Assembly: GCF_040907265.1 (NCBI RefSeq)
Contig: NZ_JBFOHP010000002.1
Location: 2,752,501 to 2,816,500, forward strand
Source: Streptomyces sclerotialus
GTDB taxonomy: Bacteria > Actinomycetota > Actinomycetes > Streptomycetales > Streptomycetaceae
Direction: 5' to 3'
Length of the DNA stretch: 64,000 bases
The stretch's first letter is position 1, and each line of letters starts with the position of its first letter. Below the pieces are notes generated by a model. It searched no databases and had not been told where the DNA came from. It saw only the letters and a list, made by a program, of their open reading frames with translations. The position numbers and the translations under genes were made by a program. Positions 28,170-36,572 of the stretch are shown here, piece by piece.

Positions 28170-28283
28170 CGGACTGACAGGCAGCCTCACGGCGGACCGG
28201 TGAAGCACCTGCGTAGCCCTTGAGCAGGGGTTGTTCCGTCCTCTGAGCAGGGCTTGCGGCGCCGCTCGGCTTCTTAGTAACAA

Positions 28284-28294
28284 CATGAATCATG
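28284..28294 (+). promoter_or_regulatory. Perfect palindrome covering the yceI start codon
   Basis: CATGAATCATG is an 11-nt perfect dyad whose right arm contains the ATG of the YceI gene. The surrounding bases are unusually AT-rich for this genome. It could be a MarR- or TetR-type operator, since YceI genes are often controlled by such regulators. Confidence 0.35.
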
Positions 28295-28951
28295 AAATTG
28301 TTCAGCCGTAGCTCCTCCCCCCGCCACCCGGAGGCTCACTCTCCGGAGGCGACCGCCGCTTCAGCGGCACGTGACCGGGACGGCTTCCCGGACGATCCCG
28401 GCCTCGCCGCTCTCACCGGAGAGTGGATGATCGACCCCGCGCACAGCAGAATCGGCTTCTCCGTGCGGCACGCGATGGTGACCACGGTCCGCGGCGCCTT
28501 CACGGAGTTCGAGAGCCGGCTCTACTTCGACGGTCTCGACCCGGCCCGCTCCTGGGCCGAGATCGCGCTGAACACCGCCAGCGTCGACACCGGCGTGGAG
28601 CAGCGCGACGCCCACCTGATGGGCCGTGACTTCCTGGACGCCGCGGGGCACCCGCGGATGACCTTCAAGAGCACCGACGTGCAACTGGCGGGCAAGGACG
28701 TCTACCGCATGACCGGTGACCTCACCATCCGCGACGTCACCCGCCCCGTCGTGCTGGAGCTGACCTACATCGGGCACGTCACCGACCCGTTCGGCTACCA
28801 GCGGGTCGGCTTCGACGGCACCACGACCATCAACCGTTCCGAATGGGGCCTGACGTACAGCGCCAAGCTGGCGGAGGGCGGCGCCATGGTGAGCGAGAAG
28901 GTCCGCCTCCAGTTCGACATCGCCGCCATCCGGACCGCGCCCACCGGCTGA
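28292..28951 (+). CDS. YceI-family protein
   Basis: A 219-residue protein. After a polar N-terminus of about 40 residues, the YceI lipocalin-like barrel runs from about 43: GEWMIDPAHSRIGFSVRHAMVTTVRGAF, EIALNTASVDTGVEQRDAHLMGRDFLD, and NRSEWGLTYSAKLAEGGAMVSEKVRL. The barrel binds polyisoprenoids in characterised members. No signal peptide is seen, so this copy is probably cytoplasmic. The AT-rich leader and palindrome over the start codon suggest regulation. The role is likely in isoprenoid handling or acid/oxidative stress. Confidence 0.9.
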   Translation: MKLFSRSSSPRHPEAHSPEATAASAARDRDGFPDDPGLAALTGEWMIDPAHSRIGFSVRHAMVTTVRGAFTEFESRLYFDGLDPARSWAEIALNTASVDTGVEQRDAHLMGRDFLDAAGHPRMTFKSTDVQLAGKDVYRMTGDLTIRDVTRPVVLELTYIGHVTDPFGYQRVGFDGTTTINRSEWGLTYSAKLAEGGAMVSEKVRLQFDIAAIRTAPTG

Positions 28952-29138
28952 AGAACCGTTTCACTCGTGGTCCGGTGACCGACCCGGACCTGGTGCCGCG
29001 CCTGTCAGGGGCGAAGCCGCCCAGGGGAGCTGCGCGGCGCGGCACCGCCCCTCTCCTCCGTACGGACGAGAGCCCGATACCCCGGTATCACCCGCCACTT
29101 GGCCCCGCGGTGTGACGCCGCACCCGGCATCCCCTTCC

Positions 29139-29144
29139 TACGTT
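29139..29144 (+). promoter_or_regulatory. Candidate -10 box of the second DUF1023 gene
   Basis: TACGTT lies 37 bp upstream of the ATG at 29181. Unlike the leaderless genes, a purine-rich site (GGGAGAGGGAGA) follows it, so a normal short leader is expected. Confidence 0.35.
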
Positions 29145-29180
29145 TCCCTCCGCCACGCCACTGGGAGAGGGAGACCGACG

Positions 29181-30395
29181 ATGCCGCTGCGCACTCCGCC
29201 GCGTACCGCCGACACCACCGCCACGCTCCGCACCGGCACGCGGACCGGTGCCCGCCGGCGTCGCCGCGGTATCGCCGCCCTCGCCCTGGCCGCCGCGCTC
29301 GTCGCCGGTACCGGAGGCTGGGCGGCCGGCACGGAGCAGACCGCCGTCACCGGCCCCGCACCGGGCGCCGCCGCCTGGCGCGCCGACCGCACCCTCGGCC
29401 GGCCGCTGCCCGACCCGGCGACCGCCTCAGCCGCCGCCGTGGCCCGCTTCTTCGCGGGACTGACCCCGGCGGAACGGCAACGGCTCGCCGACCGGCACCC
29501 GATGACCGTCGGCACCTTGGACGGCGCCCCCGTACAGCTGCGCTACCGCGCGAACGCCCACGCCCTGCGGGCCGAACGCGCCCGCCAGTACGCCCGCGCC
29601 GACGACCCGGACCGCACCGCCGAGGACCGCGAGCAGGCCCGCGCGCTGGCCGCCCGGTACACCGAACTCCTCGCCCCCGGGCGGCAGATCCTCTTCTTCG
29701 ACCCGCGCGGCCGGGGGCAGGTCGCCGAGGTGTACGGGGACCTCGCCGCGGCCCGGCACACGGCGGTGGTGGTGCCCGGCTCGGACATCGACCTCGGCAC
29801 CTTCGACCGCGAGCGGGACCGGTACGGCACCCCGACCGGCATGGCGCTCTCACTGCGCGCCCGGATGACCGCAACCGCACCGGCCACCCCCACCGCGGTG
29901 ATCGCCTGGGCCGGCTACACCACCCCCGTCGGCCTCGGCCCGGACGCGGCCACCGGGCGGCTCGCCGAAGCCGGCGCCGGACGGCTGGCCCGGCTGCTGA
30001 CGGGACTGGCCGCGACCGGCGCCCCGGCCCCCGCGCTGCTCTGCCACAGCTACGGCTCGGTGGTCTGCGGCCTGGCCGCGCCCCGGGCCGGCCGGGCCGC
30101 GGTCGGCGACGTCATCCTCTTCGGCTCCCCCGGCGCCCGTACGGAACGGGCCGCCGACCTGCACGCCGGCGGCCGGGTATGGGCGGCCCGGGACACCTCC
30201 GACTGGATCGGCAGCATCCCGAACGTCGAAGTGCTGGGCCTCGGGCACGGCACCGACCCCACCGACCCCGCCTTCGGCGCGCGCCGCGTCACCGCGGACC
30301 GCGCCGAGGGCCACACGGGCTACCTCGTCCCCGGCACCGACTCCCTGGCCGGCTTCGCCGACATCGTGCTCGGCCACTACTCCGGCGTGCGCTGA
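29181..30395 (+). CDS. Alpha/beta hydrolase, DUF1023 type, secreted or anchored
   Basis: A 404-residue paralogue of the protein at 23788. The twin-Arg-rich start (RTGARRRRRG) is followed by a hydrophobic stretch ALALAAALVAGTGGWAAG (about 31-50), so it is exported or anchored. The core has FDPRGRGQVAEVYGDL, TAVVVPGSDIDLG and the elbow LCHSYGSVVCGLA with the nucleophile Ser. DPTDPAFGAR and GHTGYLVPG correspond to the late catalytic segments. GGGAGAGGGAGA precedes the ATG. An acyltransferase gene follows 25 bp later, so the two are probably one operon; lipid or ester metabolism is inferred. Confidence 0.8.
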   Translation: MPLRTPPRTADTTATLRTGTRTGARRRRRGIAALALAAALVAGTGGWAAGTEQTAVTGPAPGAAAWRADRTLGRPLPDPATASAAAVARFFAGLTPAERQRLADRHPMTVGTLDGAPVQLRYRANAHALRAERARQYARADDPDRTAEDREQARALAARYTELLAPGRQILFFDPRGRGQVAEVYGDLAAARHTAVVVPGSDIDLGTFDRERDRYGTPTGMALSLRARMTATAPATPTAVIAWAGYTTPVGLGPDAATGRLAEAGAGRLARLLTGLAATGAPAPALLCHSYGSVVCGLAAPRAGRAAVGDVILFGSPGARTERAADLHAGGRVWAARDTSDWIGSIPNVEVLGLGHGTDPTDPAFGARRVTADRAEGHTGYLVPGTDSLAGFADIVLGHYSGVR

Positions 30396-30420
30396 GCGCG
30401 CCCTCACCCAAGGACCCGAC

Positions 30421-31644
30421 ATGACCATCGCGCTCCGGCACAAGGCGGGCCACGCGATCCGCGCCATCGAGGCCCGCACCCCCGCCCACCGCGACCGCGC
30501 GATCGACGGACTGCGCGCACTCGCGCTGCTCGCCGTACCGACCGGCCACTGGCTGGTGGGCGGCTTCACCCTGGACGCCGACGGCGCGCTCCACAACGCC
30601 AGCCCACTCTCCACGCTCGGTTTCCTCGCCCCCCTGAGCTGGGTCCTCCAACTCCTGGGGATCTTCTTCCTGGTAGGCGGATACTCATCCGTCCTCTCCT
30701 ACCGGCGCGCGGCCGGACGCGGGGAGTCCACCGCACACTGGCTGAGCGGCCGGCTGGCCCGCCTGGGCCGCCCGGTGCTCGCCGTGACGGCCGTCTGGGC
30801 GCTGCTCATCGGAGTACTGTCCGCGGCGGGCGTACCCGAGGCGACGCTGCGTACGGGCGCGACGCTGGTCGTACAGCCCCTGTGGTTCGTCGGCGTCTAC
30901 GCCGCGGTCACCGCCCTCACGCCGTACTGCGCACGTGCCGCACGGCGGCTCGGACCATGGGCTGCCGCACCTCTCCTCGCATCCGTCGCAGTGATCGACT
31001 TCCTCCGCTACGGCCCGTACGCGGCCGCCGTACCGCCCTGGCTCGCGCTGCTCAACCTCCTCCCCGGCTGGCTGTTCGCGTACCAACTGGGGGTCTGCTG
31101 GGGCGAGCAACGACTCGGCCGACGCGCCGCATGGACCCTGCTGACCGGCGGCACGGCCCTCTTCGCCGTCCTCCTCCTGGCCTTCCACTACCCCGCCAGC
31201 ACGGTCGGCGTCCCGGGCGCGCCCCGCACCAACTCGCACCCGCCGTCGCTGCTGGTCCTCGCGCTGGCGGCGGCCCAGTGCGGCGCCGCGATCCTGCTCC
31301 GTGACCGCCTCACGGCACTACTACGCCGCCCGGCACTCTGGGCCCCGGTCGTGCTCGTCAACCTCTGCGCGATGACCATCTTCTGCTGGCACCAGACCGC
31401 AATGCTGGCAGCGGCGGTGCCCTCCGCACGCTTCGGCCCGGTCCCAGGCCTGACCACACCCCCCGACTCCCTGGCCTGGCTGCTCACCCGCCTGGCCTGG
31501 CTCCCCCTCTTCGCCCTGACGCTGACCGCGATAGGCCTGCTCACCCGCCGCTTCGAAGCACCCTGGACCGCAGGACGCGCCCTCCGAGCCGGTGCCGCGG
31601 TGCTCGCGGCGTCCTTCGCCCTCTTCGCCCTGGGCATGGCATGA
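30421..31644 (+). CDS. Acyltransferase-3 family membrane protein
   Basis: A 407-residue membrane protein with about ten hydrophobic segments. The start of the first, RDRAIDGLRALALLAVPTGHW, is the acyltransferase-3 (OafB/WecH-type) signature with the conserved Arg and His. Family members move O-acyl groups from the membrane to sugars, peptidoglycan or antibiotics. Residues FFLVGGYSS and FWHQT-like FCWHQTA are also typical. It is 25 bp downstream of the DUF1023 hydrolase gene, suggesting an acylation/deacylation pair. A large bidirectional hairpin closes the operon. Confidence 0.85.
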   Translation: MTIALRHKAGHAIRAIEARTPAHRDRAIDGLRALALLAVPTGHWLVGGFTLDADGALHNASPLSTLGFLAPLSWVLQLLGIFFLVGGYSSVLSYRRAAGRGESTAHWLSGRLARLGRPVLAVTAVWALLIGVLSAAGVPEATLRTGATLVVQPLWFVGVYAAVTALTPYCARAARRLGPWAAAPLLASVAVIDFLRYGPYAAAVPPWLALLNLLPGWLFAYQLGVCWGEQRLGRRAAWTLLTGGTALFAVLLLAFHYPASTVGVPGAPRTNSHPPSLLVLALAAAQCGAAILLRDRLTALLRRPALWAPVVLVNLCAMTIFCWHQTAMLAAAVPSARFGPVPGLTTPPDSLAWLLTRLAWLPLFALTLTAIGLLTRRFEAPWTAGRALRAGAAVLAASFALFALGMA

Positions 31645-31691
31645 CCAGCTCGCCCCTCACCCGCCCGTCTTTCCACCCACCACCGACGGGA

Positions 31692-31768
31692 GGGGACGGG
31701 CCGGAGCGGTAGGGGGTCCGGACGTAAAGCGAAGCAGTCCGGACCCCCTACCGCGGAGGCCCGTCCCC
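31692..31768. terminator. Very large bidirectional hairpin
   Basis: Two 32-nt arms are complementary except for a 4-nt block, around a 13-nt loop; the inner 17 bp (CGGTAGGGGGTCCGGAC) and outer 11 bp are perfect. It sits between convergent genes (acyltransferase and aldo/keto reductase), so it can serve both strands. Confidence 0.85.
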
Positions 31769-31820
31769 GTAACGCCAAGCCCCGCGCAGCGGCACCGCCC
31801 GCCGCAGGCGAAACGGCGCC

Positions 31821-31874
31821 GCACCCGGCAACGAACACGCACCCGGCAACGGAGACGCACCCGGCAACGGACCC
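31821..31874. repeat. Three 18-bp tandem repeats
   Basis: Units begin at 31821, 31839 and 31857, each GCACCCGGCAACG followed by five variable bases. The array lies 20 bp beyond the stop codon of the aldo/keto reductase gene. Confidence 0.85.
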
Positions 31875-31894
31875 GCACAAGCCCAGGCGGCCGC

Positions 31895-32911
31895 CTACTC
31901 CCGCCCCGCGGACGTCGGCGTCATGTCGGCGTACCGATCCCCCGCCACACGCCCAGCGATCGGCTCCAGCCGAGCCAGCTCCTCACCACTCAGCCGAAGC
32001 CCGACCGCCGCCACGTTCTCCGCAACCCGCTCGGCCCGCCGGGTACCCGGAATCGGGACGACGGCAAGGCCGTGCACCTCGGCCCGCTGCTGCACCCACG
32101 CCAGCGCGACCTGCCCCGGCGTCGCCCCGTGCGCCTCCGCGATCTCCCGTACCGGCGCGAGCAGACGCGCGTTGGCGGCCGCGTTGTCCCCGGTGAAGCG
32201 CGGCTGCGTACGGCGGAAGTCGTCCTCGGTCAGCTCCTTGTCGGCGCTGGTGAACGAGCCGGTCAGGAAGCCGCGGCCGAGCGGCGAGTACGGGACGAAG
32301 CCGACGCCGAGCTCCGCGGCGGCCGGCACCACGCTCCGCTCCACGTCACGGCTGAACAGCGACCACTCCGACTGCACGGCGGCGATCGGGTGCACACCGT
32401 GCGCGGCGCGCAGCTCCTCCCCCGTGACCTCGCTCAGGCCGAGGTGCTTCACCTTGCCCTCGGCGACCAGTTCGGCCATCGCGCCGACCGTCTCCTCGAT
32501 GGGGACGTCCGGGTCGCGGCGGTGCATGTAGTACAGGTCGATGGTGTCGACGCCGAGCCGCCGCAGGCTCCCGTCGACCGCCTGCCGGACGTACGGGCGG
32601 TCGTTGCGGATGCTGCGCCTGTACGGGTCGGACGGATCGGCGACGATCGCGAACTTGGTGGCCAGCACCACCTCGTCGCGGTGCGCCTGGATGAACGGCG
32701 CGATGAGCTTCTCGTTCTCGCCGTCGCCGTAGACGTCGGCGGTGTCGTAGAGCGTGACGCCCAGGCCGAGCGCGTGCTCCAGCGTCGCGCGGGCCTGCCC
32801 CGCATCGGCGCCCGGGCCGTACGCCCAGCTCATGCCCATGCAGCCGAGACCCTGGACGCCGACCCGCGGTCCGCCCGTGCCCAGTTCGACGGAGGTGATC
32901 TTCTCGGTCAT
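31895..32911 (-). CDS. Aldo/keto reductase
   Basis: A 338-residue NADPH-dependent (beta/alpha)8 oxidoreductase. The catalytic tetrad is visible: Asp and Tyr in YDTADVYGDGENE, Lys in VLATKF and His in DLYYMHRRD. C-terminal VVPIPGTRRAERVAENVAA binds the cofactor phosphate. The YajO/tas-like branch reduces aldehydes and quinones. It lies 24 bp downstream of the MerR gene on the same strand, so the MerR protein probably controls it. A three-copy repeat lies behind its stop. Confidence 0.93.
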   Translation of the reverse strand: MTEKITSVELGTGGPRVGVQGLGCMGMSWAYGPGADAGQARATLEHALGLGVTLYDTADVYGDGENEKLIAPFIQAHRDEVVLATKFAIVADPSDPYRRSIRNDRPYVRQAVDGSLRRLGVDTIDLYYMHRRDPDVPIEETVGAMAELVAEGKVKHLGLSEVTGEELRAAHGVHPIAAVQSEWSLFSRDVERSVVPAAAELGVGFVPYSPLGRGFLTGSFTSADKELTEDDFRRTQPRFTGDNAAANARLLAPVREIAEAHGATPGQVALAWVQQRAEVHGLAVVPIPGTRRAERVAENVAAVGLRLSGEELARLEPIAGRVAGDRYADMTPTSAGRE

Positions 32912-32935
32912 GTTCCCGCTCCCTTGCCGCCGGGC

Positions 32936-33415
32936 TCAGCCACGTTCGTGCTCCCGTTCCGCCGCCCGGCGTGCGTCGGCGTAGAGGTCGATCTTGTAGT
33001 CGAGGACGTCCAGCGTGCTGCGCAGTTCGTCGATCCGCCGCCGTACGTCCTCGCGGTGGGCGGTCAGCAGCTCCTCCCGTTCGGGGAAGGTCTGCGGGCC
33101 TTCGCGGACCAGCTCGGCGTAGCGGACCATGTCGGCGACCGGCATGCCGGTCAGCCGCAGCTTGCCCACCAGGTCCAGCCAGTCCAGGTCGCGGTTGGTG
33201 AAGCGGCGCTGGCCGGTGTGCGTCCGGTCGACGTGCGGCATCAGTCCGATGCGCTCGTACCAGCGCAGCGTGTGGGCGCTGAGCCCGGTGAGCTCGACGA
33301 CCTCGCTGATCGTGTACTGGTCCCGGCCGTCCGGCCGGCGCGGGCCGACCCGCAGGCCGGCGCAGTTGCGCGGCCGCTCCCGGGTCCGGACCGGGGCGCT
33401 CTCCATGACCGACAT
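32936..33415 (-). CDS. MerR-family transcriptional regulator
   Basis: A 159-residue regulator. The winged helix starts YTISEVVELTGLSAHTLRWYERIGLM, with the wing RTHTGQRRFTNRD; the C-terminal coiled coil (about 100-150) makes the dimer. There is no Cys metal-binding loop, so a small-molecule or redox signal is likely. An N-terminal basic extension of about 30 residues precedes the HTH. GGGAGAG lies before the ATG. The gene has a 19-bp-spacer promoter with the dyad GGAGTGCACTCC, which it should bind itself, giving co-regulation with the aldo/keto reductase. Confidence 0.9.
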   Translation of the reverse strand: MSVMESAPVRTRERPRNCAGLRVGPRRPDGRDQYTISEVVELTGLSAHTLRWYERIGLMPHVDRTHTGQRRFTNRDLDWLDLVGKLRLTGMPVADMVRYAELVREGPQTFPEREELLTAHREDVRRRIDELRSTLDVLDYKIDLYADARRAAEREHERG

Positions 33416-33455
33416 GCCGTCTCTCCCGTTCGCCGTTTCCCTCACGACGTCCTCA

Positions 33456-33486
33456 ACGCTAGAGAGCTGGAGTGCACTCCAAGCAA
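33456..33486 (-). promoter_or_regulatory. MerR-type promoter with 19-bp spacer and dyad
   Basis: Read on the minus strand: -35 TTGCTT (33486-33481), a 19-bp spacer holding the perfect palindrome GGAGTGCACTCC (33469-33480), and -10 TAGCGT (33461-33456). The over-long spacer with a central dyad is the hallmark of MerR-activated promoters. Confidence 0.75.
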
Positions 33487-33508
33487 GCGCAGACTTGACG
33501 CAATATTT

Positions 33509-33560
33509 GGCCGGACAGGGCCGGACAGGGCCGGACAGGGCCAGGCGGGGCCGGTCAGGG
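33509..33560. repeat. 10-bp tandem repeat between divergent genes
   Basis: Unit ccggacaggg occurs three times without change (33511-33540), followed by two degenerate copies. It lies between the MerR promoter and the serine hydrolase gene. Confidence 0.8.
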
Positions 33561-33600
33561 GGCGCCGGGGGACACCGCCGGGGCCCGCGCGGGGATCGCT

Positions 33601-33606
33601 TAGGCT
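33601..33606 (+). promoter_or_regulatory. -10 box of the serine hydrolase gene
   Basis: TAGGCT is 7 nt before the ATG at 33614 with no ribosome site, so the message is probably leaderless. Confidence 0.5.
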
Positions 33607-33613
33607 CGGGGCC

Positions 33614-34438
33614 ATGGAGAGCCTGCGGATGATCGAGAACTGGCCGGTGCCCACTGCTGCGGCGGTCGTCGTACGAGCCGACGGCACGGTGGCCGGCGCG
33701 CACGGACCGCAGGAGCACCGCTTCGCGCTGGCTTCCGTGACCAAGCCGCTGGCCGCGTACGCGGCGCTGCTCGCGGTGGAGGAGGGCGCGGTCGAGCTGG
33801 ACGAGCCGGCCGGTCCGGAGGGCGCCACGGTACGGCATCTGCTCGCGCACACGTCGGGGCTGGCGTTCGACGAGGACCGGGTGATGGCGGCGCCGGGTGC
33901 GCGCCGGATCTACTCGAACGCGGGTTTCGAGGCGCTGGGCGAGCACCTGACGAAGGCGACCGACATCCCCTTCCCGCAGTACCTCAAGGAGGCCGTGCTC
34001 GACCCGCTGGGCATGACGGCGACGGAGCTGCCGGAGGGCGGCTCGCCGGCCAAGGACGCCGTGTCGACCGCCGCCGACCTGGCGCGCTTCGGGGCCGAGC
34101 TGCTGGCGCCGCGGCTGCTGGCCCGCGAGACGCTGGCGGAGGCGACGTCGGTGGTCTTCCCCGGGCTGTCGGGCGTGCTGCCGGGGTACGGCAACCAGAA
34201 GCCGAACGACTGGGGGCTGGGCTTCGAGATCCGGGACGGGAAGTCGCCGCACTGGACGGGTGCCGGTTCCTCGCCGCGTACGTTCGGGCACTTCGGCCAG
34301 GCAGGCACGTTCCTGTGGGTGGACCCGGACGCGGGCGCCGCCTGTGCCGCGCTCGCGGACCGGGCGTTCGGCCCCTGGGCGATCGAGGCGTGGCCGCCCT
34401 TCACGGACGCGGTGCTGGCGGACCTGCGGGCGGCCTGA
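33614..34438 (+). CDS. Serine hydrolase, beta-lactamase/class C type
   Basis: A 274-residue penicillin-binding-like hydrolase. SxxK is ASVTKP with Ser41/Lys44; the second motif is YSN in RRIYSNAGF; the third box is near HFGQAGTF, in place of KTG. LLAHTSGLAFDE is a typical family segment. There is no signal peptide, so it is cytoplasmic, unlike true beta-lactamases. Activity as an esterase or amidase is more likely than antibiotic resistance. TAGGCT lies 7 nt upstream of the ATG. The opposing pirin gene lies 22 bp behind its stop. Confidence 0.88.
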   Translation: MESLRMIENWPVPTAAAVVVRADGTVAGAHGPQEHRFALASVTKPLAAYAALLAVEEGAVELDEPAGPEGATVRHLLAHTSGLAFDEDRVMAAPGARRIYSNAGFEALGEHLTKATDIPFPQYLKEAVLDPLGMTATELPEGGSPAKDAVSTAADLARFGAELLAPRLLARETLAEATSVVFPGLSGVLPGYGNQKPNDWGLGFEIRDGKSPHWTGAGSSPRTFGHFGQAGTFLWVDPDAGAACAALADRAFGPWAIEAWPPFTDAVLADLRAA

Positions 34439-34459
34439 GACCGGGCCGCGCCCGGAACA

Positions 34460-35152
34460 TCAGCCGTACGTGGGTTCCTCCCGCATCTCCCACATCAGCA
34501 GCTCCGCCGGGGACTCGGCGGTCAGCTCCAGCTCCTTGGCGTCGGTGACGCGCGCCGCGTCGCCCGCCTCCAGCAGCGCCGGTCCGCCGTCGGTGAGCGC
34601 GTCGCCGAGGCGTACCGCGCCGCGTACGACGTGCACGTAGACCCGCGCGCCGTCCGGTACGGCCGTACGGTCGCCCGCCGCGAGCCGCCGTACGTGCAGC
34701 ATCGCGTCGGCACGCGGCACGGCGTACGGGGTGCCGTCGGCGATGCCGCGCACCACTTCGTAGTCGGGCTCGCCGCCGAAGGACGTGGGTGCCAGCCACA
34801 TCTGGACGAAGCACAGCGGCTCCGTGCCGTCGTTGCGCTCGACGTGCCGTACGCCGCCGGCCGAGCTGAGCCGCTGCACGTCACCGGGTCCGACCAGCGT
34901 CTCGTGACCGGTGGAGTCGCGGTGGGTCAGCTCGCCCTCGACGACCCAGGTGACGATCTCGGTGTGGCTGTGCGGGTGCTCGTCGAAGCCCGCGCCGGGC
35001 GCCAGCCGCTCCTCGTTGCACGCGATCAGCGCGCCGAACCTGATGTTGTCCGGGTCGTAGTGATGGCCGAAGGAGAAGGCGTGGCGGGTCTCGACGCCGG
35101 CCTGCGGGTCCCCGCCCGGGTAGCGGTCCTGGGCTCTGCGCACCTCGATCAC
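34460..35152 (-). CDS. Pirin-family protein
   Basis: A 230-residue bicupin from a GTG. The metal site is seen in FDEHPHSHTEIVTWVVEGELTHRDSTG, with its His and Glu ligands, followed by GPGDVQRLSSAGGVRHVERN. The second cupin at about 130-225 (VYVHVVRGAVRLGD) lacks metal ligands, as in other pirins. Pirins act as quercetinases or redox-sensing co-regulators; in streptomycetes a pirin modulates central metabolism and acyl-CoA dehydrogenase. Its location beside the fatty acid synthase operon is suggestive only. It faces fasR head to head across 146 bp. Confidence 0.9.
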   Translation of the reverse strand: MIEVRRAQDRYPGGDPQAGVETRHAFSFGHHYDPDNIRFGALIACNEERLAPGAGFDEHPHSHTEIVTWVVEGELTHRDSTGHETLVGPGDVQRLSSAGGVRHVERNDGTEPLCFVQMWLAPTSFGGEPDYEVVRGIADGTPYAVPRADAMLHVRRLAAGDRTAVPDGARVYVHVVRGAVRLGDALTDGGPALLEAGDAARVTDAKELELTAESPAELLMWEMREEPTYG

Positions 35153-35298
35153 CGGAATTTCGCCTCCGATTCCGCTTCGGTCAGGCCCTCAAGACCCCCG
35201 GCCGGGGGTCCGGGGGTCGTCCCCCGGGGCAACACAGCATTCGGCCACCGTAGCCCCACCGCGCCATCACCCCGCCCCGATGAGGCAGGCTTGTCCCC

Positions 35299-36483
35299 GT
35301 GTCTGAACCCGCATCGCACGACGCCCACCCGCACTCCGCGACCCTGCGCCGACTGGAGAAGTCCTCCGGCAAGCTCGCGGCCCATGCCATCGCCCGCATG
35401 GACGAGACGCTGCCGTGGTACCGGGCGATGCCGCCGGAGAACCGGTCGTGGATCGGTCTGGTGGCGCAGGCGGGCATCGCGGCCTTCACGGAGTGGTTCC
35501 GGCATCCGGAGACCCCGCAGGCGATCTCCACGGACGTCTTCGGTACGGCGCCGCGCGAGCTGACCCGGGCGATCACACTGCGGCAGACCGTGGAGATGGT
35601 CCGCACCACGATCGAGGTCATGGAGACCGCGATCGACGACGTCGCCGCTCCGGGTGACGAGTCGGTGCTGCGCGAGGCGCTGCTGGTGTACGCGCGGGAG
35701 ATCGCCTTCGCGACCGCACAGGTCTACGCACAGGCCGCGGAGGCACGCGGCGCGTGGGACGCGCGGCTGGAGTCGCTGGTGGTCAACGCCGTGCTGTCCG
35801 GTGAGGCGGACGAGGGCGCGGTGTCCCGGGCCGCGGCGCTGGGCTGGAACTCCCCCGAGCACGTCGCGGTGGTCCTCGGTACGGCCCCGGACGGGGACAG
35901 CGAGCTGACGGTGGAGGCGATCCGGCGCGCCGCGCGGCACGCGAAGCTGCAGGTGCTGACGGGGGTGCTCGGGACCCGGCTGGTGGTGATCGCGGGCGGC
36001 TCCGACGAGCCGCTGAAGGCCGCGAAAGCGCTGATCGGGCCGTTCGCGGCGGGACCGGTGGTGGCGGGCCCGGTGGTCTCGGACCTGCTGGCGGCGACGC
36101 GGTCGGCGCAGGCAGCGGCGGCGGGCCTGAAGGCGTGCGCGGCGTGGCCGGACGCGCCGCGGCCAGTGCTGGCGGATGATCTCCTGCCGGAGCGCGCGAT
36201 GGCCGGCGACCCGGCAGCACGCGATCAGCTGGTGGAGGAGATCTACAGACCACTGGAGGAAGCGGGCAGTGCGCTCCTCGAAACGCTGAGCGTCTACCTG
36301 GAGCAGGCGAGCAGCCTGGAGGGGGCGGCGCGGATGCTCTTCGTGCATCCCAACACCGTGCGCTACCGGCTGCGACGTGTGACGGACGTCACCGGATGGT
36401 CGCCGTCCGATGTCCGCTCGGCGTTCACCTTGCGTATCGCCCTCATCCTGGGGCGTCTGGCCGACGGTGAGGCGCAACCCTAA
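35299..36483 (+). CDS. fasR: PucR-type activator of fatty acid synthesis
   Basis: A 394-residue regulator placed directly before fabD. It has an N-terminal all-helical sensing region (about 1-160), a middle GGDEF-like/CdaR segment (about 165-290), and a C-terminal PucR HTH (about 330-385): SLEGAARMLFVHPNTVRYRLRRVTDVTG. In Streptomyces coelicolor the gene at this position is FasR, which activates fabDHPF; that assignment here rests on family and synteny. The GTG has CAGGCT 7 nt upstream and no ribosome site, so it is probably leaderless. An 89-bp gap to fabD should contain its target site. Confidence 0.9.
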   Translation: MSEPASHDAHPHSATLRRLEKSSGKLAAHAIARMDETLPWYRAMPPENRSWIGLVAQAGIAAFTEWFRHPETPQAISTDVFGTAPRELTRAITLRQTVEMVRTTIEVMETAIDDVAAPGDESVLREALLVYAREIAFATAQVYAQAAEARGAWDARLESLVVNAVLSGEADEGAVSRAAALGWNSPEHVAVVLGTAPDGDSELTVEAIRRAARHAKLQVLTGVLGTRLVVIAGGSDEPLKAAKALIGPFAAGPVVAGPVVSDLLAATRSAQAAAAGLKACAAWPDAPRPVLADDLLPERAMAGDPAARDQLVEEIYRPLEEAGSALLETLSVYLEQASSLEGAARMLFVHPNTVRYRLRRVTDVTGWSPSDVRSAFTLRIALILGRLADGEAQP

Positions 36484-36572
36484 GCTTTTGTCGGACACCA
36501 ACAATTACCCCGATGGTTCTTCGTCCCTGTCCCCACGGGCGGGCGGGACCTCCCACAAGAGAGAGTGTGAGG
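36484..36572 (+). promoter_or_regulatory. fabD promoter region
   Basis: The spacer contains a small dyad TGTCGGACA near 36489 and an AT-richer stretch (AACAATTA). It must carry the fab promoter and the FasR site, but I cannot place the -35, the -10 or the operator with confidence. AGAGAGAG near 36560 serves as ribosome site. Confidence 0.4.

Noticed and set aside
31188..31880. A 230-codon minus-strand frame with VAGC repeats
   Set aside because: It reads the 18-bp repeats and antisense of the acyltransferase gene; no ribosome site or family similarity.
33614..34438. Beta-lactamase resistance gene
   Set aside because: SxxK and YSN are present, but the KTG box and signal peptide are missing, so a general serine hydrolase is the safer call.
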